A stretch of 64,000 nt of DNA. Source: Artemisia argyi. Its lineage: Eukaryota; Streptophyta; Magnoliopsida; Asterales; Asteraceae. The notes beneath the pieces are model-generated. The model saw only the letters and a list, made by a program, of their open reading frames with translations. It had not been told where the DNA came from and did no database searches. The DNA lies in assembly GCA_030686995.1 (NCBI GenBank), contig CM060680.1, forward strand, positions 199,751,322-199,815,321, read 5' to 3'. Of this stretch, positions 25,444-36,910 are shown one piece after another (position 1 is the stretch's first letter; every line of letters starts with the position of its first letter). The position numbers and the translations under genes are program-made.

Positions 25444-28400
25444 GCGTCGATAAGCAAATGTTCCGTATGGACACGTAAAAGTCGTTTTTCTTGATCTTGA
25501 GGATCGATGGGAATTTGGAAATAACCCGAAAAACCGTCAAGGAAACAATAGTACTCGTTTCCCGCCAATCTTTCGAGCATTTGATCCATGAAAGGTAATG
25601 GAAAGTGGTCTTTACGGGTGGCGTCGTTTAATTTTCGATAATCAATGCAAACGCGCCAACCCGTCACCAATCGAGTTGGAATCAACTCGTTATCATCATT
25701 TTTGACAACCGTTATGCCACCCTTTTTGGGCACACAATGAACGGGACTCACCCAAGGACTATCCGAAATAGGGTAAATCAAACCGGCATCAAGAAGTTTT
25801 ATGACCTCTTGCTTGATAACCTCATGAATCTTAGGATTCACCCTTCTTTGTTGTTGAACCGCCGGTTTAAAGTCATCCTCCATCAAAATTTTGTGCATAC
25901 AAAATTCCGGGTTAATACCTTTGATGTCGGAAAGTCTCCAAGCAATGGCTCGCTTGTGTGACTTTAAAACCTTGAGGAGAGCGGTTTTGTTTTCCTCATT
26001 CAAGTCTTTAGCGATTATGACGGGAAACTTATCGTCACCCTCCAAAAATGCGTACTCGAGATGAGGCGGAAGTTCCTTGAGTTCGACATTGGGAAAGTCA
26101 TCAGTTTTTTCAACATCTTCGACTTCCACATTATGAAGTTCTTTTGGAGGAAGAGACGATGGATCATCATTGAGCAACTTCTCGTGGAGAAGTAAATCTT
26201 CCTTGGGATTGATTGAATCATAATCAACATGAGAATCACACGACAAACAAGCTTCGATTTCTTCCAAAATGAAGTCACCTCCCAAAAATGGAGTAAGAGA
26301 GGGGGGAGAGACATCAATGGAAGAATTTATTGATCCTTGCACCCTTAACACTTCTTCAATATGGTCATCGCATGCAAAATCGATGACATCAAGTCGGTTG
26401 ATTTCTTCTCGTTCAAGGTCGAGAAGATCCTTTGAAGTGTTTTCAATGTTTATGATCAACTTTTCATCGCCAACTCTAAGAGTCATTTCTCCTTCGAAGA
26501 CGTCGATTAATGCACGAGCCGTTTTTAAGAATGGTCTTCCCAAAATAAGGGGGACACGAGGATCGACATCAAAATCGATGACTACGAAGTCGGCAGGAAA
26601 ATAGAACTTGCCAACCTTCACAAAGACATCTTCAGCAATACCCTTCGGAATCGAAACCGAACGGGTTGCTAATTCTAGAGTCATTCGTGTTGGTGTAAGC
26701 TCAGGAAGTGAAAGTTTTTGCCAAATAGAGAAAGGCATGAGGTTTATGCTAGCGCCAAGATCGGCCAAGGCAAAGCATTCCACAAGCTTTTGGAAATCAC
26801 ATGGAATGAGAAATTTTCCGGGGTCTCCTAATTTTTCGGGAAGTTTCTTTAGGAGAACCGCCGAACAATTTTCGTTCAAACGAGTTTTGGTGAGTTCAAA
26901 TAATTTCTCTTTGTTACTTAAAAGACTCATGAAAGTGGAAGCAAACTTGGGCATATAGAGAAGAGCATCCGCGAAACTAATGTCGAAGTGCAATTTTTGA
27001 AAAATTTCAAGAAATTTCTTCATTTGATCATTAGTTTGCTCGCGGAGTCTTTGATCATTTAACCGCGAAGGATATGGTATTGAAGCTTTTTGTTGAACGG
27101 GATTTTCCGAGGGTTCAAAAACAATTCCCGGTTTTGATTTGGTTTTTGGGACAACATGAGGTTGGACGTGTGCGGTACTTCGTGTACTTGTGATTTGCAC
27201 CTTATCCTTTGTAGCCTCATGTTCACGTTCCACTACCTCGGGAGGAGAAGGAGATGAGGTAGTAGGAATCGTGGGTCCATCATAAGAAACTCCACTACGG
27301 GTTGTGATCGCCTTTACATCGCCCTTCGGGTTGGCGATCGTGTTGCTTGGTAGCGTTCCCGATCCCGAAGGTCGATCATTTAAAGACTTCTTTAGTTCAG
27401 AAATTTGACCGATCAACAACCTATTAGTTTCTTCTTGAGCTTTCATAAATTGCTTCAACAATTCATCGGTTGATGATTGAGGTTGAGCAACGGATTGATT
27501 TTGAGGAAAGTTTTGAGCTCGGTTGTTTTGATTGAAACCTTGATTTTGAAATTTTCCATGGTTTTGATTACCATGAAAATTGTTTCCTTGATTGAAATTA
27601 TCATAACCTTGGTTTCTATTCAAGTTTCCTTGATTTTGAGAACCTTGGTTGTAATTTCCCCCTTGATTATGATATTGGTTCATAGGGGCTTGAAATTGGT
27701 TTTGAACATTCGGGTTTCTTTGTTGTTGATTTTGATTGAATCGATTTGGATTATTAGGTTGAGAAAAACTGGGTGGACCACTTTGATTGTTAGCACGGTA
27801 ATTTGGTTCCATTTGAGGACGGTATTGGTTACCTCCTTGGTTGGAATTACCGACTATAGCATTAACTTCAAATGGATTGCCATCGGTGGCAGTACAATTG
27901 TAGTAAGCGTGTGGACCACAACAAGTAACACAAACATCAACCTTTTTGACTTCAGCAGGTTGAGAAGAGACTTTCTTTGTTTTGGTGAGAACCAAAGCAT
28001 GAATAGCTTCCGTGAGCTTCTCAAGTCTAGCATCGGTGCTAGATTGAGCTACGGTTGATGAGGAAGAAGGACCAACATTAATTTGTGAAACAACCGATTT
28101 GCTTCGTGGAATGCGGACCTTAGATTTGTTTTCAATGATCATCAAAGCATCTTTGGTGGTGCGATTCAAGAAATTACCTCCCGCGGAGGCATTAAGAGAG
28201 TCTTGATCGACTTGGCTCACACCATTATAGAAAGTGTCGAGTTGCATCAACTCGGAAAAACCGTGATGAGGACATTTACGAAGCATGTCCTTGTAACGAT
28301 CCCATGCCTCACCGAATGATTCATCAAAATTTTGAGTGAATTTCATGATCTCATTCTTGAGGGCGGTGGTTTTAGATGGAGGAAAGAATTCGTTCACAAA

Positions 28401-28874
28401 CTTCTTGACTAAATCTTCCCACGTTTCAATCGATCGAGGGGGTTGTTTGTCTAGCCAATTTTTGGCAGCCCCATCGAGGGAAAACGGGAAGAGAAGAAGT
28501 TTGATAGCTTCCTCAGGGACATTTTTGCATTTGATGGTTGACGTGATTTTGTTGAACCATCGAATGTGATCTTGAGGATCGTCCCTCTCGAAACCATAGA
28601 ATTGACACGAGGTGACTAAGTTAATCAACCCCGTCTTAAGCTCGAAATTGTCAGCCACGATGGCTGGAATGATGATAGCATCTCCGTAACCCTCGATGGG
28701 TGCTTGGAGAAGCTCATTCATGGTGGGTTCGGCCGCCATGATTGGAATAGCACGAAGCTCGGGTTCGGCTATTCGATTGGTACGTCGTCGATTACGCCTT
28801 CTTCTTGGAATGTTATTTTGCGTTTGCAAAGGACTTGTTGACGTAGACGAACGTGTGCGCATGCACCACAACAA
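25395..28874 (-). CDS. Athila-type gag, protease and reverse transcriptase N-part
   Basis: Frame of 1159 codons. The likely true start is the Met at 28862 (MRTRSS), which parallels the truncated sister element. Retrotrans_gag domain at about residues 80-230, zinc knuckle [13 protein letters not shown] near 316-328, a long Asn/Gln/Gly-rich nucleocapsid-like stretch (330-460), aspartic protease core ADLGAS near 705, and reverse transcriptase from about 1000 ([35 protein letters not shown]). After DQEK the frame is lost at a T homopolymer on the + strand (25485-25489), and the last 20 or so residues are out of frame. It overlaps the downstream frame by 49 bp. It could be a real mutation or a homopolymer sequencing error. 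Confidence 0.9.
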   Translation of the reverse strand: MLWCMRTRSSTSTSPLQTQNNIPRRRRNRRRTNRIAEPELRAIPIMAAEPTMNELLQAPIEGYGDAIIIPAIVADNFELKTGLINLVTSCQFYGFERDDPQDHIRWFNKITSTIKCKNVPEEAIKLLLFPFSLDGAAKNWLDKQPPRSIETWEDLVKKFVNEFFPPSKTTALKNEIMKFTQNFDESFGEAWDRYKDMLRKCPHHGFSELMQLDTFYNGVSQVDQDSLNASAGGNFLNRTTKDALMIIENKSKVRIPRSKSVVSQINVGPSSSSTVAQSSTDARLEKLTEAIHALVLTKTKKVSSQPAEVKKVDVCVTCCGPHAYYNCTATDGNPFEVNAIVGNSNQGGNQYRPQMEPNYRANNQSGPPSFSQPNNPNRFNQNQQQRNPNVQNQFQAPMNQYHNQGGNYNQGSQNQGNLNRNQGYDNFNQGNNFHGNQNHGKFQNQGFNQNNRAQNFPQNQSVAQPQSSTDELLKQFMKAQEETNRLLIGQISELKKSLNDRPSGSGTLPSNTIANPKGDVKAITTRSGVSYDGPTIPTTSSPSPPEVVEREHEATKDKVQITSTRSTAHVQPHVVPKTKSKPGIVFEPSENPVQQKASIPYPSRLNDQRLREQTNDQMKKFLEIFQKLHFDISFADALLYMPKFASTFMSLLSNKEKLFELTKTRLNENCSAVLLKKLPEKLGDPGKFLIPCDFQKLVECFALADLGASINLMPFSIWQKLSLPELTPTRMTLELATRSVSIPKGIAEDVFVKVGKFYFPADFVVIDFDVDPRVPLILGRPFLKTARALIDVFEGEMTLRVGDEKLIINIENTSKDLLDLEREEINRLDVIDFACDDHIEEVLRVQGSINSSIDVSPPSLTPFLGGDFILEEIEACLSCDSHVDYDSINPKEDLLLHEKLLNDDPSSLPPKELHNVEVEDVEKTDDFPNVELKELPPHLEYAFLEGDDKFPVIIAKDLNEENKTALLKVLKSHKRAIAWRLSDIKGINPEFCMHKILMEDDFKPAVQQQRRVNPKIHEVIKQEVIKLLDAGLIYPISDSPWVSPVHCVPKKGGITVVKNDDNELIPTRLVTGWRVCIDYRKLNDATRKDHFPLPFMDQMLERLAGNEYYCFLDGFSGYFQIPIDPQDQEKRLLRVHTEHLLIDACLLAYAMLRARFKDA

Positions 28875-29371
28875 AAATCAATTAAAACAATACCACTTTA
28901 AAGACAAGGGAACTTAAACCAATAATCAAGAACGCAAGGTTAACTTCTAAAGAAAAACGCACAAAGGAGCGGGAGAGAAGAATGGATCTCTCACTGGGCG
29001 AAGTTCGTTGGATCGCCACATACCGTTTCGACTCCTCTTAAAGTGTGTTTCTCATTTAAAAGTTTTCCAAAATGCAAGTGATACAAAGGCAAGTTTTGAT
29101 CTTTTGTTTGGGAACTTATTATGGTCACACCCCCAGTTGGTAGGTGTTCTGCCTTGGTTTGCGGTGGTAAGATTTTATCTTTGTATTTATTAAACAATGA
29201 AACGGGAATATCTTTTTGTGTTTTTCTTTATCTTATATAGATATAATACATATACTAGAAACAAAAGAAAAATATTTTTGGTTTTTTATACGTTTTATAA
29301 AAGCGTAACTTCTTGCGAAGGTTCTACAAGACTAATCGTCTAAACCTTATCGAGACTTTCGACACACAGCC
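28875..29371 (-). other. Untranslated leader of the Athila-type element
   Basis: About 0.5 kb between the primer site and gag. No ORF is recognisable. It contains the purine-rich block gggagagaagaatggatctc (28972-28991), which is also present in the leader of the truncated element (7699-7718), so this is a conserved leader motif, possibly a packaging or dimerisation signal (inference). Confidence 0.6.
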
Positions 29372-29389
29372 TCCCCGGCAGCGGCGCCA
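29372..29389 (-). other. Primer-binding site, tRNA-Asp type
   Basis: On the - strand TGGCGCCGCTGCCGGGGA, 2 nt from the LTR. It differs by one base from the site in the truncated element at 8026-8043. Confidence 0.85.
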
Positions 29390-29391
29390 TT

Positions 29392-32300
29392 TGATTCGTT
29401 GTGTTTTGGTGTGTGCAAACAACAATTTTATCAAAATATCAACAATTTGTCGTGAGACAAATAATCGTGAAGTAATACGAGTAAACCGTTTAGGAAAACG
29501 ATTACCTCGCAAACTTGTGAAAGTGATATTCAAATTGTGAGACCGGGAAGTGATTTCCCGGGTCGTACCCCAACGAGGTGTGAATGGAAAGCTTCGAGTG
29601 AGATTGGGATTAAAATCTTGTATGATTGGAAGGTTATTTGGTTTTGTTGTACGTTAAATTAACGTAAATTACAAATTAACGAACGAAAATGGAATAAACG
29701 CAACCTAAGTGGGAAATTAAACTAAGGAATATTAAGTACTATTTAAATTAACCTAAAATACTACGGGAAACAAGAAATAGGTATCGGGAATCCTAAAAAT
29801 CATAAATTTCACAAAAACGTGACGTTTATTCTAAATAAACGTCAACGCGCAAATAAAAACGTGAATTTTGAGCTACGCGAGTCCTACGGTTTTCCAAATA
29901 ATTTTCTTACGCACTAAATGACAAAAGAAAATTTTTAGAAAAAGAAAATTAATTTTTCAATAAAAAATCTATTTATTATGAATTTAATACTAATTTAACT
30001 AAATAAAATTCTAATAATTAATCTAACAATTGGAAAAATCTGAAACTTTTTTAATAAATACTACAACATTAGAATAACTTAAGAAAAATCTAAAAAGCAG
30101 TGACCTAGTTTTGAAATAAGCAGAAATTAAGCAAGTTAGGGCTGAAGGGGCTTATTAGAGTAAAATGGAAACCAAGGGTTTTAAATTAAATCTTGCATAT
30201 TATTTCTGAAAAAAGACCCAAGGGCGCGTGGTATTTGGTGTTGTGTTTGTGTCTGTTGGTTGGTTAAGGTCCCAGGTTCGATCCCAACATGTCCCAATTT
30301 TTTTTAAACTATTTTTTTTTTTAATTTTTCTTTTATACAAATCTAATAACTACTTGAAATGATAAATTTTTGCAAAACCAAGTTTTCTAAATAATATCAA
30401 ATAAGATCTGTATAGAGCTTAAATCCCATCAGTGGGTTTATGAGACAAAAAAAAATAATATTTGAACTAAATAAGCTATCATAAGCTACCTACTGCAAAC
30501 TAAGGGTAAAATAAGTTGAAAACAAATGAGATTAACTTAAAAGAAGTTGAAACAACAAGAAAGAACAAATAGATAAGCTAGAAAATAAAAATAAGCAAAT
30601 CCAATTTGCATTGAATCCAATAGTCCACACAGCCCTTAACTGGCCAACTGCAGCCCACCATAGGGCCCACCTGGGTGATCAGAGGTCCAAGGTAAGTCTA
30701 GATACTAAAAGCCCAGCTTATAGGCTTCTCAAAAAGCCAAGTATTAAGCTGTGGGGACTACTAACAAACTCTAGGGGAGGGCTGGAAATTGGGTGTTGGT
30801 CTGAGGTGGTGATGCAGGGGAGATACCTTCCCCTGCAGGCCTGTTTGAACAAGGGTGGACCCCACAGAAAAAATCACAAAAATAGAGCAGCTGTGGGATT
30901 CAAAAGTTGGGGTGGGAGACTCTTTCCTGTAAAAATTTTAGACCCTAACTCTAACTACAAAATTCACCAAAATTCCTGGAAGTTTTGGAAATTTTTACAA
31001 AAGAGTCAATTTGACTTTCTCAATTTCTCATCCAATTTGACTTTGAGGGATTTCTAAGGATCCTAAGTGCTTAATTGTGTTATACTGACTCCTAATGAAC
31101 CTAATCCTGCCAACTTTAACTACTTATGTATTGAAATCAAGGACTTAGTATGCCAAGTCCACAACAGTTAAACTGTTAATGGGTTTGGTATTCACAATTG
31201 ACTTTTTACTATCAACCTATCAATTTTTTTTTGTTGTCATTGTTCTCACTTAACCTCATGAATGATGTTTAAACAATTTTTAGCTACTGAAACACAATGG
31301 AACACAGTCCAAATGGTAAATCCAAACACCCCTATATGGACTGTGTTAGTCAATTTAAGAAGTATTTGAAGGAACTGAGCTGTGAGACTAGTACACAAGC
31401 TTAAACTAAGAGGAGATAAGCATTCATGAATCAAAATAAACAACAACCAACATACTTAGATACTATAATAGATCATGCAAATTATTGGCCAAGAAAATGG
31501 CTTACTTGTCATCCCAAGCTTGTAGCTAACTGAAAATTATTTCCAAGACACAACCTATTGCTCCCCATGGAGCTCTAAACCAACTCCAATTTCCATTGCT
31601 GCTATTCCTTCTTCTCCTTCTTTTTCTATTTTTATACTTTGATTTTTTTTCTTTACTTTTCTTTTGTATTTTTCTGTTTTTCTTTTCTTTTCAGATTTCT
31701 ACTTCTTTAAAACTTCAATAAGCTTAAGACAGATTATAAAAGCTATTAGGATTCACCAGAATGCAACTTAAAAAATAAACAAGAAACTTGAATTTTAAAA
31801 CAGAAATTCGAATTGATTAAAACTGAAAGATCACTTAAATTAAATTGATAACTTTGAAATTACAACTGAAACCGATTCTAAAATCAAGAAAAGATACAAA
31901 GAAGGATGCTCTCATGGCTTACAATTGCCTACTATTTATACTAAGCTAAAACTAAGGTTGCTTCACTCCTTGTGCTTCCTTTGTGAGATGAAACAGCTGT
32001 AAAGATGCCCTTGTGACTCCATGAGTTGATCCCAGCTGTTAATTTAAAGAAAGGTTGATCTGAGCCCTTAAATCATATTTTGGCGGGAACTTTTGTTGAG
32101 GCAATTGGGATTGCCAGGGTGGATTGGTGGTAGGTATGGGTTGTGAGAGGTTGGGGAAGGTGTGAGTGGGGAGTGGCTTTTGAGACCTTGGGGAAGTGGT
32201 TGAGTGTTGCAGAGGTTGGAGTAGGGGAGATGGTGGAACCAGTGGGTAAAACGGGGTGGGGAAGAAAGGATTAACTTTGACCAGTGTAGGATTTGTTGAC

Positions 32301-33100
32301 TTGTTTGACCCTTTTCAATACCAACGGGGTGGGCTTGGGTAATGGTTTTGGGCCAAGGGTTATCAAAGAGTATGATGGGCTTGGGTAATATTGGTTTGTA
32401 AATAACAACAAGAGGGTCCGTTTGATTTTGAGCTTATATAATCATAAGGATCAAAAATGTAACTTCAAATTTTAGAGGACCGAATCCGTCAATGTTTCCA
32501 AAATTTATCCAAGGGTCAAATTTTGCCAAGTCTTGTAATTCCCAAGGTTCTTTTATCATTTTTCTTTAATTAAAAATTCCCGGGGACCATTGTTGCCAAA
32601 CTTGCAAAATTGAGGGACCAAACTTGTAAAACTCTGAAAATGAAATCTGAGGATCAATCTTGTCACTTTAGGATTGTTGGAGGGCATTTGTTGACTTTTC
32701 TTCATGAAATTCTCTCCAGGGACTATTTCTGACATTATCTGAAAGTACAGGGACCAATATTGCCAATTGTGAAACTCAGGGGTCAAACTTGTACATTTTT
32801 GAAAGCTTTTTACCCAAAGATCGTTTTTGACTTCTTTTGACTTTTAAGAAACTTGGGTTGACTTTTCATTTGAAATAAACGCTTAGGGACTAGTTTTGTA
32901 AAACTTTGAAAGTTGGGGGACTGAAACTGCCAATTATGCAAACTTTGTTTGTTTTTCGTTTGTTTTTGATCATTTTGCATTTAAAACATATAAAACGCGA
33001 TCTTTGGGATATTTTCATTATTTTGATGCATTCTTGAGTATTTTCACGCGTTTTGGCAGTTAAAATACGGTAAAAATGATGAGTATTTACACACTCATCA
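29392..33100 (-). repeat. 5' LTR of the Athila-type element
   Basis: 3709 bp, the partner of 18583-22290. It carries the same antisense 148-codon frame at 30611-31057 and the same B-box-like string. It would supply the promoter for - strand transcription of the element, but I could not assign a TATA box with confidence. Confidence 0.95.
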
Positions 33101-33196
33101 GTGGCCACTTATTTATTGCTTCCACTTTTTAAATGGGTTGCTTTGAGATATATTCTTAGTGGTTAAAATTTTAACTGGTGTAAAATTGTGTTGCAG

Positions 33197-33262
33197 TTCC
33201 TCTGGATATAGATGAATATGAACTCGTTGACCCCGTTGAGACCCTTCCCTTTCAACATTGTG
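33197..33262 (+). pseudogene. Captured exon fragment, MOR1/XMAP215-like
   Basis: Preceded by ttgcag and followed by gtgagtg, so it looks like an intact exon. The translation includes DIDEYELVDPV, which I recognise from the N-terminal part of plant MOR1/GEM1 (XMAP215-family microtubule-binding protein). The match is short (about 20 residues) and its right half (ETLPFQHC) departs from the family. It lies inside the Helitron. Confidence 0.45.
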
Positions 33263-33674
33263 GTGAGTGTTTTGTGTGAGTGTTTTGTATGACTTTCAAC
33301 CTGTTTGAGACCCTTCCCTTTCAACCTTCAACAATTATTTTATCCATTACTATGCAGACCGTTTGGGAGGCTATGGTGGGATGAAATTGTATCTACCGTT
33401 GTGACGAGGTCACAACCACATAATCAGGTAAACAACGTATTTAATAATAATAATTTTGTTAGTTGAGCATGTAAAATGGTGTTTGGGATTGCTTATTTAG
33501 TCAAAAGCATAAAAGGACTTGCATAAAATACCTTTAAATCATTGGGACATAAGGTATTTAACCTTCTCACCTTCTATCACAATCTTATGGTTTCCAAAAA
33601 AAAAAAAAAACAAAATAACTTACTTTAGGGTCTGATATATGAAATCAGATGCTGATGTTAGTTATTTACAGGGT

Positions 33675-33809
33675 CTACAGATTCAGCGTCAACAACTTAT
33701 TTGGAAGCACTACTTCCATAGCATACAAGGTCTTATCTATGTGGCTGACAGCACCGAACATGATCGTTTGTTATATGCCAAAAATGAACTACACATGATG
33801 CTTGATGAG
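33675..33809 (+). pseudogene. Captured exon fragment, ARF GTPase-like
   Basis: The translation contains WKHYFHSIQGLIYVADS and AKNELHMMLDE, matching the ARF-family segment after switch II (W-HYF-TQGLIFVVDS, then a helix ending RMLNE). A GT donor follows at 33810. A possible piece of the preceding exon (TVW, expected in TVWDVGG) begins at about 33357, after atgcag. GTP-binding motifs G1 and G4 are absent, so no working GTPase can be made. It lies inside the Helitron next to unrelated exons. Confidence 0.65.
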
Positions 33810-33983
33810 GTATTATTGTGGTTCTACTATATTACACTTTAAAAAATTTAGTTAACCAATATGCTATATTACTTTCTTGCAGCTTTATGTCAACTGTTCT
33901 ATTATGTTAATTTTTAAGTATTTTGTACCTATTTAAGGTCATGCCATCAACCGAAAACTTATTGAATTCGAATTTTATTTCAG

Positions 33984-34305
33984 GCTCTTATGTACCCTCT
34001 TCTTGTGGCATGTAAGTCGATAAGCAACTTGCGTAAAGCTGCAGCTCAGGAAGTGGTTGACAAAGTTCGGCAGCATAGTGGTCTACTGGTGGATCAGGTT
34101 AACTTACAAACAAATAAAAAGGGAAAAGATTGTTCTTACATTTCGATTTTGGCTTTCTGTGTATATACTGACAACTGGATTTTTTTATGTGAAGGCACAA
34201 CTTTTATCAGAGGAGTTGATTATGGTTTCAGTTCTTTGGCATGAAAAGTGGCATGAAGCACAACTTGTATCAGAGGAGCCTATAAAAGCATATGACATTT
34301 ATTAG
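33984..34305 (+). pseudogene. TOR: Captured exons of TOR kinase (FRB-proximal region)
   Basis: Exon A at 33984-34097 (acceptor cag, donor gttaac) encodes YPLLVACKSISNLRKAAAQ and VVDKVRQHSG. Exon B from 34195 (acceptor gaag) encodes AQLLSEELI then VLWHEKWHEA. Together they match plant TOR kinase at the end of the FAT domain and the start of the FRB domain. The splice phase between the two is 0 and the introns are retained, so this is a DNA-level capture, not a retrocopy. After WHEA the first residues of exon B recur (AQLVSEE), a small internal duplication, and the frame stops at about 34303. No kinase domain is present. Confidence 0.75.
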
Positions 34306-34475
34306 AACACTTGAGCTAAAGTAGTCTACTTGATGTTGTACATTTACTAATAAATCCATGTTTTTTCCTACATGATGAACTCAAATAAGTACATTTTATT
34401 ACCATCATTTATCCTATTTCTCGTTAATTGTCTGCCGCTAGGAGTCTCCGTTGCTATGCACGGGTACTCGTCTAG

Positions 34476-34721
34476 TTGATTATAAATACGTATGATCATT
34501 TTGTTCATGAAAAAATTAGAAATAAAATTGGTGATTTTAAAGTGAGTGGTGAATGTTTGTGTATGTTGAGGTGAGTTGGGTTGATAATAGAGAAGAGATG
34601 TAACGTGACACATTTAGTTCATTTTTGGTAAAATGCGAAAATTTAGTCTAATCTTATAAAGATAGTGTAATGGTCTTTTAAGTAATTACCTTTTAATAAT
34701 ATCATCTAAAGATTTGTTCCA
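34476..34721. other. Right flank of the Helitron
   Basis: The sequence tataaatacgtatga occurs both at about 34480 and just left of the Helitron (about 17260), a local duplication that predates or accompanied the insertion. No gene is seen. Confidence 0.4.
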
Positions 34722-35047
34722 GGGCTGAGCAAATCCATCCGAAAACCGACCCGAACCAACAAACTAGCTAAAACCGGACCATATCGAACCGACCCGACCT
34801 TATTCGGTTCGGTTTTGGTTTTCTATATTTATTTCGGGTTTTGTTAGTTTTGGTTCGATTCGGCTTTTGTCGGTTTTTTCGATTCGAAACCCAAAAACTG
34901 ACCCGAACCAAGTTATTCGGTTTTGTTTCAATTTTGATATCTATTTTTCGGTTCGGTTATCGGTTTGAGTTTTTTCCTATTTCGATTTTCAGGTCGGGTC
35001 GATTTTTATCGGTTTGAGTCGAGTTTGACCCGATGCTCACCCCTAGT
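34722..35047. mobile_element. Short inverted-repeat element (hAT-like MITE?)
   Basis: The left end agggctgagcaaatcc and the right end, read inward as aggggtgagcatcggg, form imperfect terminal inverted repeats about 320 bp apart. The interior is rich in cggttcgg/gacccgaacc repeats. The target duplication is unclear. Confidence 0.4.
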
Positions 35048-36186
35048 GTGGTCTAAAGGAAAGGTCACCCCAAATCATTTGATTTTCTTTTAAGGTTTGC
35101 ATAGGTTGCCGAATTCTTCTGTAAATAATACTCATATATAATTAAAAGATAATACTGGATGCTACCGTTGAGCAATTTCACTATCGTCATTTTAGTGTCA
35201 TGTCATCTTTTCTTTCACCACATGTATTCCATAGCAGTCACGTTATTCTCACTTTTACGTAAACCTTACTTAAATACAAACATATCTTATTTAAGCGCGC
35301 AATCCATTCACACACATTTTTTTTTTTCTTTTTACCGGTAGTGCACACCAGTCCTTCATGTGTGATACAAACATTTTTTTAGAACGGCTTGTTAGTTGTT
35401 AGTTGTTAGTAGTTCAGGTAGCAGTGACATCCAATTGAGCAGTATGCTGACCCTGAACTCCGCCTGTACTTTCTCCTATTCTGCCTGTACTTTCTCCTAT
35501 TCTGCCTGTACTATCCCATATTCCACCTGAAAGGTTAAAAGTCTCGGGTGAGACTCAAACTTGAGACCTCCCCTAGCCAAACATCTCCTCTCCAAACCTA
35601 TTTATCGTTAAATTCCTAAAGAATGGATGCAACTAGAAGATATTATTTTATCCTTCTAAGTTTGAAGATTTCTAAAAAGAGGCTAACTTCATCATTTAAA
35701 TAATCCGAGAAAATATAGCGTTTTAACTTTTATTCACATCAACGGCTTAAACGATGCCATTGAAATAAACCTTTCTACACATATTTCTCATAGATTTATG
35801 CAGTCGTCCAAAGTCCAAACCACGTTATGGTTCATATGGCTTCTCTGAAACGAGGTCACTTTCAAGTAAAAAAATGGCTAGCAAAGAGCTTATCCTCAAC
35901 GGCATAAAACTATTTAGTTTTACTTGGATTCTGAATAAATGCATGAAAACTATTTTTAGTTGGATTGAATGGTTAGCAACTTTCGTAGTTGTATTTGTTA
36001 TTCCATGTAACTACCCGACTCTTTGCTAGGTTGTTCTTTTATTCAACTGTTGTTTGAAAATACAAGTTGGGAGGTCGATTTCTAACATCACCGTTTACTA
36101 ATTAATTTCCATAAATTCAACCATTTTTTTCGATATTTTAAATTTTGAAAGAAAAAAAAAGAATATTTTTAGTGACGGGCGTTATT

Positions 36187-36223
<37 letters not shown>

Positions 36224-36319
36224 AAAGGAAAAAAAATCAGTAATAACAATATTTCTAAAAGATAATTAACGATCATTCAAATGTAAAGGATTTCAGTTAG
36301 TATTTGTAAAGTATTTTTT
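35048..36319. other. Intergenic
   Basis: No gene. Contains a gttagtt short repeat (35389-35412), a 22-bp tandem repeat (35464-35525, cctgtactttctcctattctg, two full copies and a partial one) and a poly-A run of about 30 bp near 36193-36222. Confidence 0.5.
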
Positions 36320-36327
36320 TAAAGAAC

Positions 36328-36880
36328 TAAGTTTGTAGATATGCAACATATTTTCTCAAAAGTATCGAAATACGTAACCTACTAAAAATATTACTTATAT
36401 CGCTAACAAACTTTCAAAATTGGCACAAGATACGTAATGTTGACCGGATTTTTACCTGGTTGACCGGTTTAGAGGTTAACATATAAAAAAACATACATTA
36501 TCGGTCCCTGTGGTTTGCGTCTGTTTTCACCAGTCATCCTTTAACGTTATTTCAGTTATAAAAGTTACAATAATGGTCCTTGTCATTTGGGTTGACTTTC
36601 ACCTCTAGTCCATTGACTTTATTTTCACTTTTTCGTCCGTTTTTACACGTTTTGGTCCGTTTTTACACGTTTTGGTTCGTTTTTACACGTTTTTTTTTTT
36701 TCGTTTTTCCACTTTTATAAAAAAAATCGAACAAAATTTTATAAAAAATATTTTATAAAAAAAATCGAAAAAAAATATTTTCGAAAAAATATTTTTTTTC
36801 GAAAATATTTCAAAAAAAATATTTTTTTTCGAAAATATTTTAGAAAAAATATTTTTTTTTTCGAAAATATTTTATTCAAA
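36328..36880 (+). repeat. Left arm of the long inverted repeat
   Basis: About 550 bp: a first 350 bp of ordinary sequence, then three ttttacacgtttt units (36640-36690), then attttttttcgaaaatat repeats. Pairs with 44030-44972 in inverse orientation. Confidence 0.75.
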
Positions 36881-36882
36881 TA

Positions 36883-36910
36883 CTAGTTATAAGACCCGTG
36901 CACGCACGGG
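36883..36910 (-). mobile_element. 3' end of a second Helitron
   Basis: On the - strand the sequence ends with a perfect hairpin cccgtgc-gt-gcacggg (36895-36910), an 8-nt spacer, and CTAG followed by T. This is the canonical Helitron 3' terminus, so the body extends rightward in window coordinates. The 5' end is not certain. One candidate is tcatactt on the - strand near 44010, which would make the Helitron occupy nearly all of the space between the inverted arms. Confidence 0.55.

Larger units (their letters stand above)
18583..33100 (-). mobile_element. Nearly intact Athila-type Ty3/gypsy retrotransposon, 14.5 kb
   Basis: Both ends are exact: TGATTCG...CTCATCA LTRs, flanked by a perfect 5-bp target duplication GTGGC (18578-18582 and 33101-33105). 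On the - strand the order is 5' LTR, tRNA-Asp-type primer site, leader, gag, protease, reverse transcriptase, RNase H, integrase, untranslated 3' region, polypurine tract, 3' LTR. There is no chromodomain at the integrase C-terminus, and the gag/protease/primer features place it in the non-chromovirus Athila/Tat branch. No env-like ORF is seen in the 0.9 kb between integrase and LTR. I found roughly twenty differences between the LTRs over 3.7 kb, so the insertion is recent. One single-base frameshift breaks the polyprotein. Confidence 0.93.
17297..34475 (+). mobile_element. Helitron with captured gene fragments, split by a retrotransposon
   Basis: The 5' end is A|TCTCTACTACC at 17297, matching the Helitron start consensus. 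The 3' end is CTAG at 34472-34475 followed by T, preceded by a hairpin ccgt(t)gc-tat-gcacgg at 34448-34463, about 8 nt from the terminus. Insertion between A and T with no duplication is the Helitron signature. Removing the retrotransposon and its 5-bp duplication (18583-33105) leaves about 2.66 kb. The right part carries exon-like pieces of at least two and probably three unrelated genes (33197-34305). No Rep/helicase is present, so it is non-autonomous. The left part (17580-17900) resembles a C/T-rich leader of a captured gene. Confidence 0.7.

Noticed and set aside
27477..28058. 193-codon + strand frame
   Set aside because: Antisense of the Asn/Gln-rich gag region of the intact Athila-type element.
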